This document shows positions 16,622 through 23,771 of a stretch of 64,000 bases of DNA, one piece after another (the first letter of the stretch is position 1; the number at the start of each line of letters is the position of its first letter). Source of the DNA: JAAEPI01 sp965212145 (GTDB lineage Bacteria; Bacteroidota; Bacteroidia; Cytophagales; Cyclobacteriaceae); the NCBI GenBank assembly GCA_965212145.1, contig CBDBUY010000001.1, positions 1 to 64,000 on the forward strand, written 5' to 3'. The notes under the pieces were generated by a model that made no database searches, was not told where the DNA came from, and saw only the letters and a program-made list of their open reading frames with translations. Position numbers and translations under genes: made by a program.

Positions 16622-17365
16622 ATGATCATCAACCTACTTTCCAGTCCCCGAAACGTCTCTACGGCCTTGATGTATTCCTTCGCGCAGCGGCCTGACACCA
16701 AGGTGATCGATGAGCCATTTTATGGCTATTACCTGAAGCACGTGAGTAAAATTGAACATCCGGGACAGGATGAAATTATTGCATCTATGGAAACGGATTT
16801 TGATCTGGTGTTGGAAGCCATTTTGGAGGAAACCAAAAAAAACAAAGTGGTCTTTCTCAAAAACATGGCCCATCACCTGTCCTGCGAACAGCTGGGGAGA
16901 TTTCCTTCTGACACTCGGCACGTGCTTTTCATCCGCGAACCAAAGGAAATCATTCATTCCTTCGCTAAAGTCATTCCCGAGCCAAGCATGGAGGACATTG
17001 GCGTCAGGGTTCACTTGGACATGTTCCATTTCCTAAAAGCCAAAAATCAAAAACCTATCGTCCTTTGCGCCGAGCACTTGCTGAAAAATCCGAAGGACAA
17101 CCTGACCCTTCTTTGTGAAAAACTAGACATCCCATATTACCCCGAAATGCTCCGCTGGTCTAAAGGTCGGAGATCGGAGGACGGCATATGGGCTAAACAT
17201 TGGTACACCAACGTCCACCAAAGCACGGGTTTCAAACCCTACGAAAAAAAGGAGATTAGCTTGCCACCGAAACTCGAGGCACTTTACCAAACGGCCCGCC
17301 CGTATTATCTTGAACTCCATAAACACGCACTAACCGATGCTCCAGAAATACAACAAGAAAAATGA
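16622..17365 (+). CDS. Sulfotransferase-fold protein
   Basis: The 247-residue protein begins MIINLLSSPRNVSTALMYSFAQRPD, where SSPRNVSTAL resembles the PAPS 5'-phosphate-binding loop of sulfotransferases. A second family feature is HVLFIREPKEIIHSF around residue 100, corresponding to the 3'-phosphate-binding strand. The usual reaction would be transfer of sulfate from PAPS to an acceptor, but no PAPS-synthesis gene lies nearby and catalysis is not certain. The gene overlaps the following aminotransferase gene by 29 bases in a different frame, a close coupling. Proteins of this type often occur beside class IV aminotransferases in Bacteroidota, suggesting a joint role that I cannot name. Confidence 0.78.
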   Translation: MIINLLSSPRNVSTALMYSFAQRPDTKVIDEPFYGYYLKHVSKIEHPGQDEIIASMETDFDLVLEAILEETKKNKVVFLKNMAHHLSCEQLGRFPSDTRHVLFIREPKEIIHSFAKVIPEPSMEDIGVRVHLDMFHFLKAKNQKPIVLCAEHLLKNPKDNLTLLCEKLDIPYYPEMLRWSKGRRSEDGIWAKHWYTNVHQSTGFKPYEKKEISLPPKLEALYQTARPYYLELHKHALTDAPEIQQEK

Positions 17366-18236
17366 CGATCTCAAGGTTTGGGTTGGTGATCAACTCTATG
17401 CCCGAGCAGATGCCAGGGTTTCCGTTTTTGACAGCCTGGTGCAAGGCGGGGATGGTGTCTGGGAAGGTCTCAGGGTCTATCCAGAAGGCATCCTACACCT
17501 AGACCGACACCTGACTCGGATGATCGAATCGGCCCATGCATTGGCTTTTGAGAACGTACCGGATTTGGATTTTGTCCGAAAAGCCATTCGTGAAACTTTG
17601 GAAACCAATGGCATGAATGAGAGCGCTCACTTGCGACTGACACTAAGCCGTGGTGAGAAAATCACCTCTGGGATGGATCCCCGGCTGAACCAAAAAGGCT
17701 GCTTGTTGATCGTTTTGGCAGAGTGGAAAGACCTGGTTTACGACAACTCTGCCGGCATCAAAGTCATCACCTCTACCCAGCGAAGAAACGGGCCACAGTT
17801 TTTGGATTCCAAAATCCACCACAATAACCTGCTGAACAACATTATCGCTAAAATCCAGGCGAATATCGCCGGTGTGGATGCTGCCATTATGTTGGACCAG
17901 AATGGATTTGTCTCGGAACTCAACGACACCAATCTCTTCATGATCAAAAATGACGAACTACTTACGCCCCATGCTGATGCTTGCTTGCCAGGAATCAGCC
18001 GAAACTTCGTACTGGAAATCGCAAAACAAATGGGTGTCCCAGTCCATGAAAAAAACTTGAGCCTCACAGAGTTTTACAATGCCGACGAGGTTTTTGCCAC
18101 TGGTACAATGGGTGAACTCACCCCTGTGGAAGAAATCGATGGACGTCTCATCACCAATAAAAGTGACAGCTCGCTGCTTCGAAGACTTCAAGATGCCTTT
18201 GACATCATTAGACAGAAACATTGTCAATGGCCATGA
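17337..18236 (+). CDS. Class IV PLP aminotransferase (BCAT/D-amino acid/ADC-lyase group)
   Basis: A 299-residue fold-type IV enzyme. VSVFDSLVQGGDGVWEGLRVY and LHLDRHLTRMIESAHAL are the N-terminal signatures, and LDSKIHHNNLLNNIIAK carries the probable Schiff-base lysine. VSELNDTNLFMIKND binds the cofactor, and LPGISRNFVLEIA is the phosphate loop. It is shorter than the IlvE at 1996 and belongs to another branch, so the substrate could be a branched-chain, D- or other amino acid. The 5' end lies inside the sulfotransferase gene; a start further downstream is possible, but the next ATG would remove conserved sequence. It is followed by the sirtuin gene with a four-base overlap if that starts at 18233. 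Confidence 0.87.
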   Translation: MLQKYNKKNDDLKVWVGDQLYARADARVSVFDSLVQGGDGVWEGLRVYPEGILHLDRHLTRMIESAHALAFENVPDLDFVRKAIRETLETNGMNESAHLRLTLSRGEKITSGMDPRLNQKGCLLIVLAEWKDLVYDNSAGIKVITSTQRRNGPQFLDSKIHHNNLLNNIIAKIQANIAGVDAAIMLDQNGFVSELNDTNLFMIKNDELLTPHADACLPGISRNFVLEIAKQMGVPVHEKNLSLTEFYNADEVFATGTMGELTPVEEIDGRLITNKSDSSLLRRLQDAFDIIRQKHCQWP

Positions 18237-18925
18237 AAAAGATTGTTGTTCTCACAGGAGCAGGCATCAGTGCCGAAAGCGGCATTCGGACGTTTCGGGA
18301 TGCCGGTGGACTCTGGGAAGGTCATGACGTGATGGAAGTCGCCTCCCCTCAAGGCTGGGCAAAGAATCGGGAACTGGTCCTGGATTTTTATAATCAGAGA
18401 AGAAAACAAGCTTTATCCGCCGAGCCAAATGCAGGTCACAAAGCACTAGCCGATCTGGAAAAACATTTCGAGGTGACCATTGTCACGCAAAACGTGGACA
18501 ACCTCCACGAAAAAGCCGGAAGTACCAACGTGGTTCATCTGCACGGGGAGCTTTTCAAAGTTCGTAGCACATTGGATGAAAACCTAGTGTATGATCTGGA
18601 CGGCTGGGAACTCAACGAGGGTGACAAATGCGAAAAAGGTTCGCAGCTCAGGCCGCACATTGTTTGGTTTGGGGAAATGGTGCCGATGATGGATGTGGCC
18701 ATTCGATATACTGCGCAAGCTGACATTTTCTTGGTTGTTGGGACTTCCTTGGCTGTATATCCTGCAGCCGGCCTCATGGACATGGTCGCCTTTGAAGTAC
18801 CTAAGTACATCATCGATCCGAACCTTCCCATCAATCAGGGAAATAGCTATCTTCACTTGTTTGAGGAAGCAGCGTCCACAGGCGTACCCAAAGTACGGGA
18901 CCTCCTCATCGCTGAGCACACATGA
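18233..18925 (+). CDS. cobB: Sirtuin, NAD-dependent protein deacylase
   Basis: From the ATG at 18233 the protein is 230 residues long and starts KKIVVLTGAGISAESGIRTFRDAGGLWE, the NAD-binding signature of SIR2 enzymes. TQNVDNLHEKAGS and the catalytic histidine in VVHLHGE follow, then RPHIVWFGEMVP and VVGTSLAVYPAAG. The small domain between them keeps only one cysteine (GDKCEKG); the usual four zinc-binding cysteines are missing, which appears to be a feature of this Bacteroidota-type branch. The reaction is NAD-dependent removal of acyl groups from lysine side chains. It overlaps its neighbours by four bases on each side. Confidence 0.92.
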   Translation: MKKIVVLTGAGISAESGIRTFRDAGGLWEGHDVMEVASPQGWAKNRELVLDFYNQRRKQALSAEPNAGHKALADLEKHFEVTIVTQNVDNLHEKAGSTNVVHLHGELFKVRSTLDENLVYDLDGWELNEGDKCEKGSQLRPHIVWFGEMVPMMDVAIRYTAQADIFLVVGTSLAVYPAAGLMDMVAFEVPKYIIDPNLPINQGNSYLHLFEEAASTGVPKVRDLLIAEHT

Positions 18926-19389
18926 GCAAAGAACTGATCACATCGTTTTACACAGCCTTTAAAAACCACGATGGAGAAGCCATGGCCAATCATTACCATG
19001 AGCTTGGCTATTTCTCTGATCCCGTATTTAAAAACCTCACAGCTGATGAAGCTGGAGCCATGTGGAAAATGCTCTTGGAGCGATCCAAAGGAAAACTGGA
19101 AATCGATTTTCATTCTATCGAGGAAGGCGATGAAACAGCCAGTTGTATTTGGGAGGCCAAGTACACGTTCGGGAAAACCGGACGACCGGTGCACAATGTG
19201 ATCAAAGCGAAAATGACTTTCGAAGATGACAAAATCATCATCCACGAGGATCACTTTGATTTTTGGAAATGGTCTCGACAAGCCTTAGGTACCACCGGAA
19301 CACTTCTTGGTTGGAGTCCTTACCTGAAGGGTGTTGTTCGCAATCAAGCTCGTTCCTCCCTGATGAGTTACATCATCGACAACCAGTAA
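18922..19389 (+). CDS. NTF2-like (SnoaL-type) small protein
   Basis: The 155-residue protein has the NTF2/SnoaL pattern: an N-terminal helix ITSFYTAFKNHDGEAMANHYHELGYFSDPVF, then helix and strands ending in IIIHEDHFDFWKWSRQAL. NTF2-like folds form cones that bind or convert small molecules, or simply mediate association. The final part (LGWSPYLKGVVRNQARSSL) is a family extension seen in proteins annotated as SnoaL-like. It is the last gene of the sulfotransferase/aminotransferase/sirtuin operon and overlaps the sirtuin stop by four bases. It ends against the convergent propeller gene with no spacing. No specific reaction can be assigned. Confidence 0.8.
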   Translation: MSKELITSFYTAFKNHDGEAMANHYHELGYFSDPVFKNLTADEAGAMWKMLLERSKGKLEIDFHSIEEGDETASCIWEAKYTFGKTGRPVHNVIKAKMTFEDDKIIIHEDHFDFWKWSRQALGTTGTLLGWSPYLKGVVRNQARSSLMSYIIDNQ

Positions 19390-22257
19390 TCACTCTTTTC
19401 TCTCGTTGCGTTTTCTCGGCTCTTTCACCTTGAATTCTTTCGTCACGGATTTGGATCCCATTGTGACAACCAATTCGTAATCCCCGGCAGCCAGATAAGT
19501 TTTTTCAGTGTCTCGTGCTTCCCAGTTTTCTTTTTGCTCATCGCTGAGATTGTCCCGATTTGCTTCCAGGTTGTAAGTGGAATAATTCAATCCCTTGTCA
19601 GCGGCAATCGTCCACCCAAAAAGTGTTTCACCTTCTTTTTGCTTCACAGAAAATTGCATTTCACCGCTCATGGGAGCATAAAGGGGGATATCCAATTCCG
19701 GCTCTCGGTACTCTTCTGCCCAGGTCCATTTCGTTCCCCATCGCTCGGAAAACGTGATTTCGTCTAAATCGAAAACAACCAAATCGGACTTAGGCATCAA
19801 ATCCGGTAGTTGCTGAACCTCCTCAACAGAAGCCACATAAAATGACCTTCCATGCGTTCCTAATACAATATCATTATCACGAGGATGAATAACCAGATCG
19901 TGCACCGGTACTGCAGGAAGTCCACCGACAAACGAAATGAATGAGTTTCCACGATCTAAGCTCACATAGGCCCCATGATCAGTTCCGACATACAACACAT
20001 TCTCGTTCTTTGGATCTTCTTTGATCACATTGACGGGTTCAGCGGGGAGATTCTCCCCTATGTTATTCCAGGTAGCTCCATAATCCTCACTTACATAAAC
20101 CATGGACTGAAAATTGTCCCAGCGATAGCCATTCAGGGAAAGGTAAACGCGTCCTTCCTTGTGTGCTGATGCCTCCACTCTCGACACCCAAAAATCCTTC
20201 GGCAGCTTTTTGGAAAGATCCGTCCAGGTGTAACCTGCATCCTTTGTCACATGGACTTTTCCATCATCACTTCCCACATAGATCAGCCCAAAACGCATGG
20301 GAGATTCTGAGATGGTCGTTAGGGTACCGTAACTCACATCTCCTTTCTTGCCACCATTGGTCAAATCGCCAGAAAGTGTCTCAAAATCATCCCCCTGATT
20401 CATAGATCGATGGAAGCGATTACTTCCGAAATAAACGATATCCGGATTGTGATCAGATAATTGAATTGGTGCTTGCCAGTTCCAGCGATAAGGTGCATCA
20501 CCTAATTCGTGCTTCGGAGTGATGTACTTGCGGTCACCAGTTTCGGTATTTATCCTGAAATAATTCCCAAATTGATAGCCCGTGTAAACCGTGGTATTAT
20601 CACGAGGATCGATTTCGACCTGCATACCATCACCGCCCATGATTCGCTCATAGGGGTACTGACCTTCCTGTTCCCAAGACCGGTCATACTCGTAAGTACT
20701 TGGCCCTTTCCAAACGCCATTGTCCTGCAGTCCACCGTATACATTGTACGGCTTGGCCATGTCCACATTCACCGAGTAAAACTGTCCGACAGAAGGTGAA
20801 TTGCACTTGATCCACGTTTCGCCATTGTCGTAGCTGATGTTCACGCCACCATCATTTCCCAGGATCAAATGACCCGGTTTCTCAGGGTTGACCCAAAGTG
20901 CGTGGTGATCGACATGTACATTTTCCTTATTGATGTTTTTCCAGGTTTTGCCTCCATCGTCGGATGTTACAATGGGAACGCCCCATGTATAAAGTCGGTC
21001 AGGATTTTGACCATCTACTCTAACCTGCCCAAAGTAGTAGCCATAGGAGTAAATCATATCTTCCAGGAATCCCTCGTGTGTTTTCGTCCAGGTCTTGCCA
21101 GCATCGTCCGAACGATACATTTCGCCTCCCTTAACCGGCGTGTCGAAAAGCATGGAATTCGCATCTTCTAAATAAATAGCCAAATCCTTAGGTGCGCCTT
21201 TTCCTTTTTTGAAGTCACCTTTCAAATCAACCGCATTGTATTTCGAAGGAAAATTGTTGTCATCCAGGAATTCATTGATTGTTTTATTTTCCAAAGCAAC
21301 GAAAGCATCCAAGGTCATGGTTTTAAGCTGGTCTTTGGTGAGTCCTTCTTTCTGCTCTTCCTCTTCTTTTGGTCGTCGGTCTTGATTGTCAAGCATACCG
21401 TAAACGATGTTCGGATCAGATGGTGCAAAGGCCAATCCAATACGACCCGTTCCCGGAGTATCCGAAAATCCATTCATGGATAATTGCCAGGTTTCACCGC
21501 CATCCGTGGATCGGTAAATACCCGATCCATCACCTGCCTCCGTGAAATCCCATGCCTTTCTGTCTTTTTCCCAGGCGGCCGCCAACAGCACGTCAGGGTT
21601 CGAAGGATGCATGACCAGATCAATAATTCCTGATCTTTTATTTACGAAAAGGGTCTTTTTCCAGGTCTTGCCCCCATCGGTAGTTTTATAAATTCCTCTT
21701 TCCTCATTTTCAGAGTACAGATGACCCAATGCTCCCACCCAGATAACATTTGCATCTGTGGGATGTAAAATTATCCTTCCAATATGATGCGTCTCTGGTA
21801 AACCAAGGTGCTCCCAGGTCTTTCCATTATCCATCGATTTGAACATCCCGAAACCGGAATAAGAGGATCTGCTGGAGTTATTTTCGCCAGACCCCACATA
21901 GATAATTTCATTGGCCCAATCCACGGTAATGTCGCCGATGGTCATAACGATTTCATTATCAAAAATGGGCTCGAAGGAGGTGCCATTGTTTTTGGTTTCC
22001 CAAAGCCCTCCAGATGCATAAGCCACATAAAAATGGGTCGGATCCTTAGGGTTTACCGCCAAATCCACCACGCGTCCACTCATAATGGTTGGCCCTATGT
22101 TTCGGAATTCCAGGTTCTTGACTATCGAAGATTGTTGCAACTCCTTGCGCTTAGCCATGCCGGCAAGGCGATCCGCTGCTGAAGTGGCAGGGGGTGTTTT
22201 TTGTCCAAAAACGATAAGAAAGGAAAGAAATGTAATGAAGTATATGACTTTTCGCAT
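19390..22257 (-). CDS. Secreted VPS10/BNR-type beta-propeller protein
   Basis: Starting at the ATG at 22257 gives a signal peptide (MRKVIYFITFLSFLIVFGQ) and 955 residues. Many Asp-box motifs occur: MDNGKTWEHL, TDGGKTWKK, TDGGETWQL, DDAGKTWTK, SDDGGKTWKN, YDNGETWIK, KDAGYTWTD and EDYGATWNN. This is the sortilin-type/BNR propeller often labelled 'glycosyl hydrolase' in Bacteroidota, although no glycosidase catalytic residues are evident. An inserted segment near residues 310-350 (EEEEQKEGLTKDQLKTMTLDAF) interrupts the blades, and the last 120 residues form a separate beta domain. I see no T9SS C-terminal sorting motif. The role could be extracellular binding or protein handling; the substrate is unknown. 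Confidence 0.88.
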   Translation of the reverse strand: MRKVIYFITFLSFLIVFGQKTPPATSAADRLAGMAKRKELQQSSIVKNLEFRNIGPTIMSGRVVDLAVNPKDPTHFYVAYASGGLWETKNNGTSFEPIFDNEIVMTIGDITVDWANEIIYVGSGENNSSRSSYSGFGMFKSMDNGKTWEHLGLPETHHIGRIILHPTDANVIWVGALGHLYSENEERGIYKTTDGGKTWKKTLFVNKRSGIIDLVMHPSNPDVLLAAAWEKDRKAWDFTEAGDGSGIYRSTDGGETWQLSMNGFSDTPGTGRIGLAFAPSDPNIVYGMLDNQDRRPKEEEEQKEGLTKDQLKTMTLDAFVALENKTINEFLDDNNFPSKYNAVDLKGDFKKGKGAPKDLAIYLEDANSMLFDTPVKGGEMYRSDDAGKTWTKTHEGFLEDMIYSYGYYFGQVRVDGQNPDRLYTWGVPIVTSDDGGKTWKNINKENVHVDHHALWVNPEKPGHLILGNDGGVNISYDNGETWIKCNSPSVGQFYSVNVDMAKPYNVYGGLQDNGVWKGPSTYEYDRSWEQEGQYPYERIMGGDGMQVEIDPRDNTTVYTGYQFGNYFRINTETGDRKYITPKHELGDAPYRWNWQAPIQLSDHNPDIVYFGSNRFHRSMNQGDDFETLSGDLTNGGKKGDVSYGTLTTISESPMRFGLIYVGSDDGKVHVTKDAGYTWTDLSKKLPKDFWVSRVEASAHKEGRVYLSLNGYRWDNFQSMVYVSEDYGATWNNIGENLPAEPVNVIKEDPKNENVLYVGTDHGAYVSLDRGNSFISFVGGLPAVPVHDLVIHPRDNDIVLGTHGRSFYVASVEEVQQLPDLMPKSDLVVFDLDEITFSERWGTKWTWAEEYREPELDIPLYAPMSGEMQFSVKQKEGETLFGWTIAADKGLNYSTYNLEANRDNLSDEQKENWEARDTEKTYLAAGDYELVVTMGSKSVTKEFKVKEPRKRNERKE

Positions 22258-22317
22258 GTTCATGAGTGTCAGGTTCACGGAGAAAATTAAATTTAACCAA
22301 TTGATTCAATCACACCT

Positions 22318-22674
22318 ATGAAAAATTCTGAAGAGACCATCATATTTCATAACCCGAGATGCAGGAAAAGTCGCGAGGCGCTAAAGTTGTTACAGGAGAA
22401 AAATGAAAACTTCAAAATTGTCTATTACCTGGACGAGCCACCCACCAAGAAGGAGTTAAAAAACATCCTTTGTTTACTTGACATTAAGGCATTTGATTTA
22501 GTTCGGCGTGGAGAAAACATTTTCAAGGAAAATTTCAAGGGGAAAGATTTGTCCGAAGAAGAATGGGTAAATGCGATGGTTCAAAATCCAAAATTAATTG
22601 AACGCCCGATTGTTATTAAAAATGGAAAAGCAGCGATAGGACGCCCTCCGGAGCGGATTCTCGACATACTTTAA
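22318..22674 (+). CDS. ArsC-family reductase-like protein
   Basis: The 118-residue protein has the thioredoxin-fold ArsC pattern. FHNPRCRKSREALKLLQE carries the catalytic-position cysteine (Cys14 or so), YYLDEPPTKKELKNIL is the linker helix, and RPIVIKNGKAAIGRPPERIL is the conserved C-terminal segment. Glutaredoxin-coupled arsenate reductases have this design; related proteins such as YfgD and Spx do not reduce arsenate. No arsenite pump or ArsR regulator is nearby, so arsenic resistance should not be assumed. It converges with the lipocalin-like gene, sharing four bases. A more distant relative lies at 55796. Confidence 0.88.
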   Translation: MKNSEETIIFHNPRCRKSREALKLLQEKNENFKIVYYLDEPPTKKELKNILCLLDIKAFDLVRRGENIFKENFKGKDLSEEEWVNAMVQNPKLIERPIVIKNGKAAIGRPPERILDIL

Positions 22675-23528
22675 TCAAAAATGTCTAATTTATCTGAAAC
22701 CATCTTTGGCGTCCAGTACTCGTCAATGGCGTAGGTCTCACCCTCAGCATTTTTGGTTTCTCCATAGTGTTTCCACCTGTGCCCATTCAGAGTACATTCG
22801 AATTCAATGGATTTCCCCAATAAATAAGTTTCTGGATAAATAGCCTTTATGTGCTCCGTGTATTCCGAATCACCGTTTCTGGTGTAAGTTCCAGTTCCTG
22901 CGGCATAGATTTGGTCACCTTCCTTATCGTATTGAATCCAGGCGAAATGCGATCCGGTTATGATTTTCATGTATCCAATAATCTCCGGATATACCATGTA
23001 ACCTGTGTTTGGGTCGTCCATGTATTTCTGTAATTCCCACGTACCGACAAGGTCCATGTTCTTATTCTTAGCTTTGATAGGCTTCCAGATTTCTTCAATT
23101 TTGGCCGAATCCACAACCACAGATTCCCCTTCAGGGCCGATATCCATCACTTTCGCGTACCCAGTGTGGTACCAATTCTTACCCTTGAACTCCACAGTGA
23201 ATGGGATCGCTTGTCCTAGCTCACTCGATCCCGGCGGATAGAAGAAATCTAGGTTTTCGACATATCTTCCTTTGCTATCAAAGAAATAGGAACCACCGCC
23301 CATTCCTTCGAGAGTTTTCGTTTTAGTATTAAACTTTATCCATGTAAAATGATCACCTGCAATATGCTTTTGATAAATAATGTGATCCCCGTATTCTTCC
23401 CACTCCGTACCGTTTTCAGAATGATTAATATAGGATTTCAGTTCCCACGAACCCTGAATCTTGCCACCAGCTTGAGACATAGCGACAATCGGGAATGACA
23501 GAATGGTAACGATAAGTAGTGCCTTCAT
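22671..23528 (-). CDS. Secreted protein with two lipocalin-like repeats
   Basis: Taking the ATG at 23528 gives a signal peptide MKALLIVTILSFPIVAMSQA and 285 residues. Two repeats follow. The first goes from IQGSWELKSY via HFTWIKFN, GMGGGSYFF and ENLDFFYP to IPFTVEF. The second goes from LVGTWELQKY via HFAWIQYD, AGTGTYTRN and EHIKAIYP to IEFECTL. Each ends with an aromatic W-x-H-x-G segment. The arrangement mirrors the protein at 14074, making them paralogues in the lipocalin-like group. Ligand unknown. It is leftward and diverges from the susC gene across a 243-base gap in which I could not identify a convincing promoter. Confidence 0.75.
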   Translation of the reverse strand: MKALLIVTILSFPIVAMSQAGGKIQGSWELKSYINHSENGTEWEEYGDHIIYQKHIAGDHFTWIKFNTKTKTLEGMGGGSYFFDSKGRYVENLDFFYPPGSSELGQAIPFTVEFKGKNWYHTGYAKVMDIGPEGESVVVDSAKIEEIWKPIKAKNKNMDLVGTWELQKYMDDPNTGYMVYPEIIGYMKIITGSHFAWIQYDKEGDQIYAAGTGTYTRNGDSEYTEHIKAIYPETYLLGKSIEFECTLNGHRWKHYGETKNAEGETYAIDEYWTPKMVSDKLDIFD

Positions 23529-23771
23529 AACCCTTAAATCTTGATATGAAGATAATTTAAAAGAAATGACTGCCAATTGAAAGAATTGCCAAAGAATTTA
23601 TATGTCTGTGGTATTTTTATTAAAATGTTATGACACCCACGGCCATACTTCATTACGTAAAAATTGGTTTTATTCGACCTTTACAACGATTGCGGGTTAT
23701 GTGCTTCTTGGAAATAGGCTTAACTTTCAGGATATAACAATTCATATGTTTAACCCAAAACTCAAATTAAA

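Noticed and set aside
22318..22674. Arsenic resistance locus
   Set aside because: An ArsC-like fold alone, without ArsB/Acr3 or ArsR, does not support this.
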